Positions 1 through 9,291 of a stretch of 64,000 bases of DNA are shown here, one piece after another. Position 1 is the first letter of the stretch; each line of letters starts with the position of its first letter. Under the pieces are notes generated by a model. The model worked only from the letters and a program-made list of their open reading frames with translations. It made no database searches and was not told where the DNA came from. The position numbers and the translations under genes were made by a program. The stretch comes from Cupriavidus sp. BIS7 (lineage in GTDB: Bacteria; Pseudomonadota; Gammaproteobacteria; Burkholderiales; Burkholderiaceae), in contig NZ_ALOU01000019.1 in NCBI RefSeq assembly GCF_000292345.1, positions 301,752 to 365,751 on the forward strand, given 5' to 3'.

Positions 1-857
1 AAGCCGATGGCCAGTGCGATCGACAGTCCAACCGACGACCACAGCGAGAATCGCCCGCCGATCCAGTCCCAGAACTCGAACATGTTGGCAGGGTCGATGC
101 CGAACCTGACCACCGCCTCGCGATTCGTGGACACCGCGACGAAATGCCGCGCAAGCTGGCTCTGCGTCACGCCATGCTGCAGGAACCATTCGCGCATGCT
201 GCAGGCGTTGGCCATGGTTTCCAGCGTGGTGAACGTCTTCGAACAGACAATGACAAGCGTGCGCGCCGGATCCAGCCGCACGAGCGTCTCCGCCAGTTCG
301 GTGCCGTCGACATTCGAAACAAAATGCATGCGCGGCCCGCGCGGATCGGCAAGGTGGGCCAGCGCCCGGCACACCATGCGTGGGCCCAGGTCGGATCCGC
401 CAATGCCGATGTTGACGATATCCGTAATCGACTGGCCCGTGGAGCCGGTCCACGCGCCGCTGCGCACACGCTCCGCAAAATCGCGCATGCGGCGCAGCAC
501 GTCGTGGATGGCGGGCATCACCGAGACGTCATCGACCTTAAATGGGGCGTCAGGCAGCGCGCGCAGCGCCACATGCAGCGCGGCGCGGTCTTCGGTGGCG
601 TTGATATGCTCGCCCGCGAACATCGCGTCGCGGCGCTGGGGCACGCCAGCTTCCTCGGCCAGCTTCATCAGCAGCGCAAAGGTTTCCGGCGTTATGCGAT
701 TCTTGGAGTAGTCCAGGAACAGGCCGGCGGCTTCCAGCGAAAACGCCTCGACCCGCCGGGCGGCCCCGGCTTCGGCAAACCACTGCTGCATCGGCGTTTC
801 GCGGATGGATTCGTAGTGTTGACGAAGGGCGTTCCAGGCGTGGAGTTCAGTCGGCAT
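1..857 (-). CDS. pgi: Glucose-6-phosphate isomerase, N-terminal part (runs off left edge)
   Basis: Interconverts glucose-6-phosphate and fructose-6-phosphate in the cytosol. The minus strand is open from an ATG at 857 to the window edge, giving about 285 residues of a protein that is normally near 540. The translation begins [11 protein letters not shown] and shows the family signatures in order: [14 protein letters not shown] near residue 95, [12 protein letters not shown] in the sugar-phosphate binding region, [10 protein letters not shown], and [13 protein letters not shown] close to the window edge. The active-site base and the C-terminal half lie outside the window. The gene is followed on the right by a 257-base gap before nnr, so it probably has its own promoter there. 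The overlapping plus-strand frame across this region is an antisense shadow. Confidence 0.97.
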   Translation of the reverse strand, partial: MPTELHAWNALRQHYESIRETPMQQWFAEAGAARRVEAFSLEAAGLFLDYSKNRITPETFALLMKLAEEAGVPQRRDAMFAGEHINATEDRAALHVALRALPDAPFKVDDVSVMPAIHDVLRRMRDFAERVRSGAWTGSTGQSITDIVNIGIGGSDLGPRMVCRALAHLADPRGPRMHFVSNVDGTELAETLVRLDPARTLVIVCSKTFTTLETMANACSMREWFLQHGVTQSQLARHFVAVSTNREAVVRFGIDPANMFEFWDWIGGRFSLWSSVGLSIALAIG

Positions 858-1114
858 GCGTTCTTCAGAAAATCGGGGGCGAAAAGCTGGCGTTCGGAGC
901 CGGCGATGGCAAGTATATCGCCACAATGTGATCGCAAATGCCGGAACTGGCAGCAAAAAGTAACGACACTTGCGGTATCGGCGATTTCCGGTCTGCGGCA
1001 ATGTCATTACCTTAGCAGGCCGTGGCTGCCTGCCCTATCGGAGATTGTCCGACGAATCTGGCGTCTGGCGGGTCACGCGGCGGCGCCTGGCAGAGGACCA
1101 GATTCAGGCCAGAC

Positions 1115-2722
1115 TCAGGTCGCGCCGCCTTGCAGCAGTGAATTGAAGATCGCTCGGGCGGGCAGACAAAGTTCGCTTGCCGTCATGCCGGCCGGGCCCG
1201 TGCCCGATGCAACGAGGCGGTCCGCCGCACGGCCGTGGATCCACACCGCCGCACGTGTGGCAGAGACGATCGGCATGCCTTGCGCGAGCAGTGCGCCGAT
1301 CATGCCGGCCAGCACGTCGCCGGTGCCTGCGGTCGACAACGCCGCATTGCCGGTGGGATTGATCGCCGGCGGCGCGTCATCGGCCGAGGCGATGATCGTC
1401 CCCGATCCCTTGAGCACAACCGTGGCCTGCCAGCGGGCTGCGAGTGTGGCGGCCGCTTCAAGCCGGTTGCGCTGGACGTCTGCCACGCCGCTCCCCAGCA
1501 GGCGTGCGGCTTCCAGCGGATGCGGGGTCATCACGTGGTCGATGCCACTGTCGACAAGCTGCTGCGCGAGGGTACTGTCGGCGGCCAGCAGGTTGAGCGC
1601 GTCGGCATCGAGCACCAGCGGTATCGCGGGCGTCGCGTTGGCGCAGATATCGATCAAATGCGCCAGGTGCTTGCGGGCGGGGGCGCCGTTGCCCATCCCG
1701 GGGCCCACCACGATTGCGGACATGCTGTCGATCGCAAGCTCGGCCAGCGCGTGCAGCATCAGTTCCGGCTGAACCGGATCGATGACAGGTGCCGGTTGTG
1801 CGAGAAAGCCCACATGGACACGTCCTGCCCCCAGATGCAGCGCTGCACGCGCGCCAAGCAGCGGCGCTCCCGTCATGCCATGGTTGCCGCCGATCACGGC
1901 CAGGCTGCCGAAGCTGCCCTTGTTGTCCGAGTGCTCGCGCCGGGGCAGCGAGTGGGCGAAGCCGGGCGGCTGGTTGACCACTGCCATCGGGTGTTCGGCG
2001 GGCGGGTATTCGAGTCCGAGCGGTGAGATGTCGATGTCGCCCGCGCAATCGCGGCCGTCCAGCGTCAGGAGGCCCGGCTTGGCCGCCAGGAACGTCAGCG
2101 TGCGCCGCGCACGTACGGCCGGCTGTCCGGCGCCGGTGTCGGCGAAAAGTCCGCTCGGGATGTCGAGCGCGAACACCGGCAGGTGCGACGCATTGAGATG
2201 GTCGATCCAGCGCGCCAGATTGCCGCTGGCCGGGCGGTTGAGGCCGATACCAAGCAGGCCGTCGACGATCGCCACGCAGCCGGTTGGCCACGGCGGCAGC
2301 GCGGTGTCGGAATCATCGGGAAGCACCAGCAGCGGCACCCCGGCGGCGCGGGCTTCCAGCCATGCGCGTGCCGCATCGGCAGGCAGGCGGTCGGCCTCGC
2401 CGATCAGCCAGGCCTCCACCAGGCGCCCGGCCCGATGCAGGCGGGTAGCGGCCACCAGTGCGTCCCCGCCATTGTTGCCCGGGCCCGCCAGGCACAGGAT
2501 GCGCCCGTTCGGCACCCATGTCTGGAGCCAGGCAGCCGCTGCGGCGCCCGCGCGTGACATCAGCGTGAATGGCGCGGTTGCGGCAAGTCCTGCGTGCTCC
2601 ACACGGCGGATCGTCGCCATGTCGTACAGCGGCGTGACGTCCGTGCCGGCAGCGTCCAACGCTATCAGTTCCGGCGTTGCGTCGGGGTCTGGGGATGTCG
2701 AAGGTGGAACGGCAGGGCTCAT
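1115..2722 (-). CDS. nnr: Bifunctional ADP-dependent NAD(P)H-hydrate dehydratase / NAD(P)H-hydrate epimerase
   Basis: Repairs hydrated NADH and NADPH: the N-terminal YjeF domain epimerises the hydrate and the C-terminal ribokinase-like domain dehydrates it using ADP. The N-terminal domain carries GPGNNGGDAL at about residues 80-89 and DGLLGIGLNR. The C-terminal domain starts near KGSFGSLAVIGG and contains DADALNLL, TPHPLEAARLLG, VLKGSGTIIA and STAGTGDVLAGM, the nucleotide-binding and catalytic Asp loop. An ATG at 2722 gives 535 residues, within the usual bacterial length; an in-frame TTG at 2737 is possible but neither has a strong ribosome-binding site. It is transcribed in the same direction as pgi but separated by 257 bases, so co-transcription is uncertain. 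Confidence 0.95.
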   Translation of the reverse strand: MSPAVPPSTSPDPDATPELIALDAAGTDVTPLYDMATIRRVEHAGLAATAPFTLMSRAGAAAAAWLQTWVPNGRILCLAGPGNNGGDALVAATRLHRAGRLVEAWLIGEADRLPADAARAWLEARAAGVPLLVLPDDSDTALPPWPTGCVAIVDGLLGIGLNRPASGNLARWIDHLNASHLPVFALDIPSGLFADTGAGQPAVRARRTLTFLAAKPGLLTLDGRDCAGDIDISPLGLEYPPAEHPMAVVNQPPGFAHSLPRREHSDNKGSFGSLAVIGGNHGMTGAPLLGARAALHLGAGRVHVGFLAQPAPVIDPVQPELMLHALAELAIDSMSAIVVGPGMGNGAPARKHLAHLIDICANATPAIPLVLDADALNLLAADSTLAQQLVDSGIDHVMTPHPLEAARLLGSGVADVQRNRLEAAATLAARWQATVVLKGSGTIIASADDAPPAINPTGNAALSTAGTGDVLAGMIGALLAQGMPIVSATRAAVWIHGRAADRLVASGTGPAGMTASELCLPARAIFNSLLQGGAT

Positions 2723-2866
2723 GGCGGTATCAGGCAAGGGCCAGCCGGTAGCGTGCGGGGATCAGCCCATCCATGTCAATGCCCAGCCCGCACGTTGCCG
2801 AGGTTGAGGACCCCGAAGGCGTGCGCGCTGGCGGCGGTGCCGATGCGGTGAACCGGGGGCGACTTC

Positions 2867-3856
2867 CTACCTGCGGTAGGCGTCGAGGATGGCCTTGCCG
2901 TCGTCGCCGGCGTTCCTCGCCCAGTCGGCAATCATCATGTCGCCCACCTTCTGCATGTCGGCCTTGAGTTGCGGCGACGGCGGCGCCACCGTCATGCCGT
3001 TCTTCGACAGCGTGCCCAGGTACTCGCGCGTCTTCTGTTCCGATGCCTGCCAGCCGCGTTTTTCGGCATCGGCCACGGCCTTCAGCAGCGCATCCTGGGT
3101 GGGCTTGTCCAGAGCGTTGAAGGCCTTTTTGCTGACCACCAGCATGTTCTTGGGCAGCCAGGCATCGACCGTATAGAAGTACTTGACCGACTCCCATACC
3201 TTGGTGTCAACGCCAGTGGCGCCCGACGACATGAACGAGTTGACAGTGCCCGTGGCAAGCGCCTGTGCGAGGTCAGCGGCCTGGATGGTCACAGATTGGG
3301 CGCTGACCAGTTCGGCGATCTTCGCCGTGGCCGGGTTGTAGGCGCGCCATTTCAGGCCCTTCATGTCAGCGGCGCTGTTCAGTGGCTTGTTCGCGTAGAT
3401 ACCCTGGGGCGGCCAGGCCACCGCGTAGAGCAGCTTCATGCCCTGGCGATCGAGCACCTTGTCGGTGACGGCCTTCGAGGCTTGCCAGAGCTTGTAGGAA
3501 TCCCCATAACTCGTGGCCAGGAACGGCACGGCGTCGACGCCGAAGACCGGGTTCTCGTTGGCGAGTGTCGACATCAGGATCTCGCCCATCTGCACCTGGC
3601 CGGTCTGCACGCCGCGTTTGATCTCGTTGGCCTTGAGCAGCGAGCCGTTCGGGTGCAGCACGATCTTCAGCTTGCCGCCGGTGGCTTTTTCCACGTCATT
3701 GGCCATCTGCTGCAGGTTTTCCGTGTGCAGGTTGGTCGCCGGGTAGCCGGTCGGCAGATCCCATTCCGTATCCGCCCTTGCCGCCGTGGAGACCAGCAAA
3801 AGGCCCGTCGCCGCAACCGCCGCAACTGCCCCAAATGCCAATGCCTTGACTCGCAT
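2867..3856 (-). CDS. TRAP transporter solute-binding protein, DctP family (orphan)
   Basis: Periplasmic ligand-binding subunit of a tripartite ATP-independent transporter. The first 29 residues are a Sec signal peptide (RVKALAFGAVAAVAATGLL followed by an ARA-D cleavage site). The mature part shows family features: HTENLQQMANDVEKATGGKL, GEILMSTLANENPVF, and the WRAYNPATAKIAELV strand whose Arg normally contacts a ligand carboxylate. Length, 329 residues, is typical. An SD-like GGAGA at 3864-3868 sits 7 bases from ATG 3856 and only 4 from an upstream in-frame GTG at 3859, so the ATG is preferred. No DctQ or DctM membrane partner is nearby, so the permease must be encoded elsewhere or the protein serves another role. 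Ligand unknown; an organic acid is the usual default for the family. Confidence 0.9.
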   Translation of the reverse strand: MRVKALAFGAVAAVAATGLLLVSTAARADTEWDLPTGYPATNLHTENLQQMANDVEKATGGKLKIVLHPNGSLLKANEIKRGVQTGQVQMGEILMSTLANENPVFGVDAVPFLATSYGDSYKLWQASKAVTDKVLDRQGMKLLYAVAWPPQGIYANKPLNSAADMKGLKWRAYNPATAKIAELVSAQSVTIQAADLAQALATGTVNSFMSSGATGVDTKVWESVKYFYTVDAWLPKNMLVVSKKAFNALDKPTQDALLKAVADAEKRGWQASEQKTREYLGTLSKNGMTVAPPSPQLKADMQKVGDMMIADWARNAGDDGKAILDAYRR

Positions 3857-3984
3857 CACGATCTCTCCCTGGTGTTGCGCGTGGGCGCCTGCCCGACTGC
3901 GCGGGTTTGACTCCTGGAACTACCGGCGTCCATGTCTCACACATTGGGACATGGGCGGTAATGCGATCACGGCTTGGCGATGGA

Positions 3985-5337
3985 TCAGCCCTCGCGCCGC
4001 GACGGATAGACGATCAATTCCAATGCAAGCGCCGTGCCCAGCAGTTGCGCGTCGCGCATCGGGCCGTGGGACAGCATCAGGCCCACCGGCAGTTCATCCG
4101 GTGCGTGACAGGGCAGGGACACCGAGCAGCCGTCGAGGAAGTTGAAAGCGGAGGTATTGCGCAACAACAGGCCGTTGGTGCGGTAGAAGAGGGCATCGTC
4201 GCCAACCAGCGGGGCGATCGGCGGGGCCACCATTGGCACGGTGGGGCAAACCACGGCATCGAACGGCGCCATGCGTGCCTCCATGCGTACGATCCAGTCA
4301 AGCCGCGCGCGGTGCAGGGCGATGTAGTCGGCCGCGCTGATCGATGCACCGCGTTCGATGCGCGTCAGCACGCGCGGGTCGTAAAGGTCGCGGTGGGTGG
4401 CCAGCAGCGCGCGATGGTGCGCGTAGGCCTCCGGCGCGGAGAAACCGCCCGAGGCATTGAGGCCGGCCAGCTCGGAAAGCTCGGGCATGTCGATGTGTTC
4501 GACGCGCACGCCTGCTGCGGAAAGCCGGCCAATGGCCCGGTCGAATGAGCGCGACACCGCATCATCGAGGTCGTCCAGCACAAGCTGGCGCGGAATTGCC
4601 AGGCGGATGGCATTGGCGGCCGTCATGCGCGGAATGACCGGCGCATCGGCAATTACGCTATCCACGACGATGCAGTCGGCCAGCGTGCGCGCCATCGCGC
4701 AGGCTGTGTCCAGCGTGTAGGAGAGCGGGAACGCGCCGGTCAGCGGCACGCGGCGCGAGGTGGGCTTGAAACCGGTGATGCCGCACAGGGCGGCGGGAAT
4801 GCGGATCGAACCGCCGGTGTCGCTGCCGAGTCCGGCCACCGCCGTCCCGAGCGCAACGGAGACCGCCGCACCGGACGAGGACCCGCCCGGAATCCGTGCA
4901 ACCGTGGCGTCGCACGGATTGACCGGTGTGCCGAAATGGGGATTGATGCCGACGCCCGAGAAAGCGAACTCGGTCATGTTGGTGCGGCCGACCAGCGCCG
5001 CGCCGGCCTCGCGCAGCCGGGCCACCACGGTGGCATCGGCGCGTGCCGGGGCCGCATCTTGACGCGCCGCCGACGCGGCGCGAGTAACCTCGCCGGCGAT
5101 GTCATAGAGATCCTTGACCGAGACCGGCAGGCCGGCCAGCGGATGGAGCGGCTTGCCGGCGCGATCGGCGGCGTCGGCGGCCCGGGCTACCTCGATGGCG
5201 GCATCGAACGTGGTGTGCAGGTAAACGGCCTGACCGGCGGCGCTGGCGGCCCTGGCGGCGGCATCGGCAATCAGGTCGGCACGGCTGGTGGTACCGGCGC
5301 GAAAGGCGGCGTGGAGCGAGGTAATGTCAGGCAGCAT
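3985..5337 (-). CDS. Amidase, amidase-signature family
   Basis: Cytosolic hydrolase of the amidase-signature family (GatA / AtzF-like), 450 residues. The Ser-cisSer-Lys triad is visible: Lys75 in PVSVKDLYD, cis-Ser153 in PGGSSSGAAVSVA, and nucleophile Ser177 in GSDTGGSIRIPAALCG; the 24-residue spacing between the two serines matches the family. It lacks the helical insertions of GatA and is not next to gatB or gatC, so a tRNA amidotransferase role is unlikely. The substrate cannot be read from sequence; names such as allophanate hydrolase or glutamyl-tRNA amidotransferase subunit A would be over-annotation. The gene lies 128 bases upstream (on the minus strand) of the TRAP binding protein, so both may belong to one uptake-and-hydrolysis unit, but this is inference. 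Confidence 0.88.
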   Translation of the reverse strand: MLPDITSLHAAFRAGTTSRADLIADAAARAASAAGQAVYLHTTFDAAIEVARAADAADRAGKPLHPLAGLPVSVKDLYDIAGEVTRAASAARQDAAPARADATVVARLREAGAALVGRTNMTEFAFSGVGINPHFGTPVNPCDATVARIPGGSSSGAAVSVALGTAVAGLGSDTGGSIRIPAALCGITGFKPTSRRVPLTGAFPLSYTLDTACAMARTLADCIVVDSVIADAPVIPRMTAANAIRLAIPRQLVLDDLDDAVSRSFDRAIGRLSAAGVRVEHIDMPELSELAGLNASGGFSAPEAYAHHRALLATHRDLYDPRVLTRIERGASISAADYIALHRARLDWIVRMEARMAPFDAVVCPTVPMVAPPIAPLVGDDALFYRTNGLLLRNTSAFNFLDGCSVSLPCHAPDELPVGLMLSHGPMRDAQLLGTALALELIVYPSRREG

Positions 5338-5618
5338 GACGGTTTGCGAGGGCGTGACTGGATAAAGGCGTCGCGGAGCAGGACCGCTTTCACGCGTTGC
5401 CTGTGAGTATCAAGAAACGCAAGGGTAGCAAGAAGCGCTTCGCACGAACATAGGGATGGACGCTATGCCATGTGAGCAAGGATGCGCCGGGGGATGGCCG
5501 ATGTCGCTGGCGCAGGCGATACTCTCCCGATCGCCGCCAGATGGCAGCTAGATGGCCGCTGGAAGGCCGGTAGCCTGGCGGGCTGGCCTGCAGGCCTCAC
5601 TTCATTTCCAGGAGCGTC

Positions 5619-6326
5619 ATGGACCAAAAAACGCGGCAATCGGATTGGGCCGCACTGCATGCGGCGTTGCGTCTGCCGCCCGTGATTGCGTTGCACAAAC
5701 TGGATTGGCAAGGCGTTGACGCGCCCCCTTTCGCCGCGGAGCGACTACCCGACTCGCTACGCGATGCCGCGCCTGGCCGGCAAGGTCAGTACCGCGCCGG
5801 CCGGCATTGTGCGCGTCATGCGTTGGCACGGGCCGGCGCGGGCAACGACGCGCCGCCAATGGGCAGCGATGGCCTGCCGGTCTGGCCCAAAGACTGGATC
5901 GGCTCCATCAGCCATACCCGGGGCAAGGCGGTGGCACTGGCTTCCGCTACCAGCCACGCCGTTGCATTGGGTGTCGATGTCGAGTGCTGGCAGCGGCCGG
6001 ATCGGGCCGCGGAGATCGCCAGTTCAGTGGCCCGCCCGCAGGATATCGAGGCTGTCTCGGCCAGAGCCCGCCTTTCCATGGCCAGCTCCGTGACGCTGCT
6101 GTTCTCGGCCAAGGAGTCGTTGTACAAGGCGCTGTACCCCACCGTGCGCCGGTTCTTTGATTTCGACGCGGCGCGGTTGGCGGCGTGCGGGTCGGACTAT
6201 ATCGACCTGGCTCTTGCATGTGACTGGCACGCGCGGTGGCCCAGGGGCACCGAGTTTCGCCTGACGTTCGCCACTGGGTCAACGTGGGTCGTCACCGCGC
6301 TGCATCTGCCTGTGAATCGGCATTAG
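5619..6326 (+). CDS. 4'-phosphopantetheinyl transferase, Sfp/EntD type
   Basis: Transfers the phosphopantetheine arm from CoA to the carrier-protein serine of NRPS and PKS proteins. 235 residues with the group II transferase motifs: AGRHCARHAL near 60-69, PVWPKDWIGSISHTRG at 87-102, GVDVE at 118-122 (metal-binding Asp and Glu) and FSAKESLYKAL at 162-172. A clear AGGAG lies at 5610-5614, five bases ahead of ATG 5619. The gene converges on the siderophore operon and ends 24 bases from its last stop codon. The operon encodes seven carrier or partner domains but no transferase of its own (six such domains need the arm: ArCP, ACP and PCPs), so this enzyme is the obvious candidate activator. In Yersinia the equivalent YbtD is encoded away from the cluster; here it is adjacent. 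Specificity is inferred from position. Confidence 0.93.
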   Translation: MDQKTRQSDWAALHAALRLPPVIALHKLDWQGVDAPPFAAERLPDSLRDAAPGRQGQYRAGRHCARHALARAGAGNDAPPMGSDGLPVWPKDWIGSISHTRGKAVALASATSHAVALGVDVECWQRPDRAAEIASSVARPQDIEAVSARARLSMASSVTLLFSAKESLYKALYPTVRRFFDFDAARLAACGSDYIDLALACDWHARWPRGTEFRLTFATGSTWVVTALHLPVNRH

Positions 6327-6350
6327 GGAACGATTGGGAGCATTAGGGAA
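6320..6350. repeat. Two 11-bp direct repeats between convergent stop codons
   Basis: GCATTAGGGAA occurs at 6320-6330 and again at 6340-6350, one 20-base period apart. The first copy contains the TAG stop of the phosphopantetheinyl transferase gene and the second abuts the stop of the salicylate enzyme on the other strand. No hairpin followed by a T-run is present in the 24-base gap, so the two convergent transcripts probably overlap. The repeat may be a small slippage duplication. Confidence 0.6.
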
Positions 6351-9284
6351 TCACCCTGGGGCGCGCTCCTGCCGCAGGTGCAGTGCCACGCTGGCCAGCT
6401 TTTCGCAGGTTTCCTCCCATTCGCGCGCGGGGCGGGAGTCGCGCACGATCCCGGCGCCGGCCTGCAGCCAGCAATGCCGGCCCTGGCGGAAGGCCGCACG
6501 CAGAACCAGCGCTGCATCCATCGCGCCATTGGCGTCGATCGTCATGACGCAGCCGCTATACAGGCCCCGCGCGGCTGCTTCGTGGCGGCCGATGCTGTCG
6601 ATCGCCGCGCTTTTCGGAATGCCGGATGCCGTCACCGCCGGAAATAGCGCCGCCAGCGCATCCCAGGCGTTGGCGCCCGCCGCCAGGCGCCCCCGCAGGC
6701 GCGATGCAAGATGCTGGACGGTGCCGCGCGAACGCACCGCCATGAATTCGTCAACGACCAGTGGGTTGACGCCACAGATGGTTCTGAGCTCATCCAGTGC
6801 CAGTGCAACGGACACCGCATGCTCGGAGATTTCCTTGGCGTCCGACAGGAGATCGCGGCGTAGCCGGGCGTCGACATCGGCATCGCCGGTACGCGCTCGT
6901 GTGCCTGCCAGCGGTTGCGTGGTTACGCTGCCGTCCGCCTCGACCTCAACCACGGTTTCCGGGCTGAAGCCATAGGCTTGCACAGTCGAGTCACGCCAGA
7001 GGAACGACCGGGCAGGGGTGTTGGCGAGTCTCCCGGCGCGGTAGCTGAGCGGTAGGCTCAGATCGCCGGGCACGGGCAGGCGGCGTGACAGGATGACCTT
7101 GTCGTAGCGACCGGCGCGGATTTCGACGATGGCACTGGCTACTGCGGCCTGATAGGCGTCGGCATCGCCCGAGGCCGGGGGCACGGTGATTGGCGCAGTG
7201 TCCGGCAGGGCGGGCTCGGCATCGAGCCTCGATATCCAGGCAGCCAGCGGAGCGAGCGCGCCGTCGTCGATGCAGCGGACGATGGCTTGTCCGTGCCGCA
7301 GCCGAATCTCGCGTGCTGGAATGATCAACTCTATCAACGGGTCGCCCACGTCACTCGCCTTGCCTTGCAGAAGCCGTGCGAACTCGAAGCTCGCTCGGCC
7401 ATAGGCGCGCCAATCCTTGATCGGCATCGCGCTCAGCGCCTGGTGCATGGCGGAGCAGGGCGAGCCCCCCGAGATCGTCCTGCCGTCGTGACCGGTCACC
7501 GTGCCCGTCGCGTCGCAGCGTACCGTCAACGCGGCATCGAGTCCGATGCTCCATTCCCCGTCGCGCTCGTAGACGGCAAGCACCGAAGCGGCTTCCGATT
7601 CGGCAATCCGTACGGCCAGCTCGAGCGGGTCGCTGGAGATCGGCACCGTGGCGCTGTGATAGTGCCTGTTCGGCGTGGCGTCATCGGTCAGGGTATCGTC
7701 GGCGAGCGCGATCTCGGTCAGGCGCCGCCGGTCGATCTTCCCGGCGGCGGTCAGCGGCCAGGCATCGAGCCACAGGATCTGGTCCGGCAACTGATGTGCG
7801 GCCAGACCGTATGCAAGCAGCGCCGCGCGCAACGCGGCCGCATCGGGCCGGATGTCTTCCTCGTTGCCGGCCTGCAGGCAGGCACCGATGCGTTCGCCCA
7901 GCAGTGCGTCCGGCACGGGCACGACGACGGCGTCGCGTATGCCCGTGCATGCGCACAAGGCTGTTTCGACGACTGCGGCTGGAATCTTCTCTCCTGCCCG
8001 CTGTATCTGTTCCTTCACGCGGCCCACCACCACGACGTTGCCGTCGGGACGCCGCAGCACGAGATCGCCCGTGCGGAAGAAACCGTCGGCCGTGAAGGCG
8101 CGTGCGTTGTGTGCGGGTGCGCGGTAGTAGCCGCCAATCGTGTATGGCCCACGCGTGAGAAGTTCGCCGCTGTTACCGTCGGGAACCTGCTGGTCCTCGG
8201 AGTCGACGATACGAAGCAAGTCCTCCGACGACAACGGGCGGCCCTGGGTCTCGAATAGGACGTCGGGCGGATCGCCGGGCCGCGTATAGCAGAGCAGGCC
8301 CTCTGCCATGCCGTAGACCTGCTGCAGCGCGCACCCGAGGCGGTCGGAAATCGTGCGCGCCGCTGCCGCATCGATCCGCGCGCCGCCTACCTGCACCATC
8401 CGCAGCGAGGAGAGGTTGCTGGTCTCCCACTCGCGCGATTCCGCCCACAAGCGCGCAAGCGGTGGCACCAGTGCCACGTGGGTGACGCGTTCGCGCTCGA
8501 TCAGCGGCATTGCCTCGTCGCATTGTGCGTACGGACTCATGACCACGGTGCCGCCTGACGCCAGCGTACCCAGGATGCCGGGGCATCCGAGCACGAAGTT
8601 GTGGGCGGCCGGCAGCACGGCAAGGTAGATGGTGTTCGCATCGAAGCCACATAGCGATGCCGAGGCGGTGAAGTTGTAGAGATAGTCCCGATGCGTACGG
8701 GGAATCAGCTTTGGCGTGCCGGTACTGCCGCCGGACAGCAGAAGCAGAGCGATATCATTCGCGCGCCTGACGTTACCGATGTCGATGTCTCCGCCAGCCG
8801 CCGCAACCTGATCGAGCGTGAGGCAGGCGGTATCCGCGTCGGCGGCGTTGGCGGCGTCACCATCGACGATCACGTGACGGAGGCCGGGCTGCTGCGCGCG
8901 GATCTCGATGGCAAGCATCTGAGGATCCCCGGGCGCTACGATCCATGCCACGGGCGCCGCGGTTGCGCAGAGCGAAGCGAGGTCCTGACGGCGCTGGGCC
9001 GGCAGTGCCAGGATGGGGTATGCACCAAGCCGGATCAGGGCCAGCAGGGCAATTGGGAAGCCGATGCCATTGGGCAACTGCAGCAGCACGTGATCGCCTG
9101 CCGTGATGCCCAGTGTGGCCAGGCCGCCGGCAAGCTGCCGCACACGGTCTTCGAGTTCAAGATAGCTCAGGCGCTGATTGCCAGCCACCAGCGCGGTACG
9201 GTGGCGATGTTGCGCCACCCATGCCCGCAGGTGCATATCGAGCGTGTCATCGGAAGCGATAAGGGCGTCGAGGTTGGTTGTCAT
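6351..9284 (-). CDS. Fused salicyl-AMP ligase and salicylate synthase (YbtE-YbtS type)
   Basis: One 977-residue polypeptide carrying two activities that are separate proteins in yersiniabactin and mycobactin systems. Residues 1-525 are an aryl-AMP ligase: LLSGGSTGTPK at 183-193, YGMAEG at 324-329, RTGDLVLRRPDG at 404-415, GRVKEQIQRAGEKI at 421-434 and the C-terminal catalytic Lys516 in TAAGKIDRR. A linker near 530-550 leads to a chorismate-binding salicylate synthase: YDKVILSRR with the general-base Lys729, SDAKEISEHAV at 814-824, VTASGIPKS at 884-892, GLYSGCV at 908-914 and QAGAGIVRDS at 941-950. It would convert chorismate to salicylate and load it on the ArCP of the HMWP2-like protein. It is the last gene of the operon, 7 bases after the thioesterase gene. 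The frame is open throughout, so the fusion is not an obvious frameshift artefact. Confidence 0.94.
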   Translation of the reverse strand: MTTNLDALIASDDTLDMHLRAWVAQHRHRTALVAGNQRLSYLELEDRVRQLAGGLATLGITAGDHVLLQLPNGIGFPIALLALIRLGAYPILALPAQRRQDLASLCATAAPVAWIVAPGDPQMLAIEIRAQQPGLRHVIVDGDAANAADADTACLTLDQVAAAGGDIDIGNVRRANDIALLLLSGGSTGTPKLIPRTHRDYLYNFTASASLCGFDANTIYLAVLPAAHNFVLGCPGILGTLASGGTVVMSPYAQCDEAMPLIERERVTHVALVPPLARLWAESREWETSNLSSLRMVQVGGARIDAAAARTISDRLGCALQQVYGMAEGLLCYTRPGDPPDVLFETQGRPLSSEDLLRIVDSEDQQVPDGNSGELLTRGPYTIGGYYRAPAHNARAFTADGFFRTGDLVLRRPDGNVVVVGRVKEQIQRAGEKIPAAVVETALCACTGIRDAVVVPVPDALLGERIGACLQAGNEEDIRPDAAALRAALLAYGLAAHQLPDQILWLDAWPLTAAGKIDRRRLTEIALADDTLTDDATPNRHYHSATVPISSDPLELAVRIAESEAASVLAVYERDGEWSIGLDAALTVRCDATGTVTGHDGRTISGGSPCSAMHQALSAMPIKDWRAYGRASFEFARLLQGKASDVGDPLIELIIPAREIRLRHGQAIVRCIDDGALAPLAAWISRLDAEPALPDTAPITVPPASGDADAYQAAVASAIVEIRAGRYDKVILSRRLPVPGDLSLPLSYRAGRLANTPARSFLWRDSTVQAYGFSPETVVEVEADGSVTTQPLAGTRARTGDADVDARLRRDLLSDAKEISEHAVSVALALDELRTICGVNPLVVDEFMAVRSRGTVQHLASRLRGRLAAGANAWDALAALFPAVTASGIPKSAAIDSIGRHEAAARGLYSGCVMTIDANGAMDAALVLRAAFRQGRHCWLQAGAGIVRDSRPAREWEETCEKLASVALHLRQERAPG

Positions 9285-9291
9285 GGTGCGT

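Noticed and set aside
144..1772. Plus-strand frame of 542 codons across pgi and nnr
   Set aside because: Antisense to two clear genes and of low-complexity composition.
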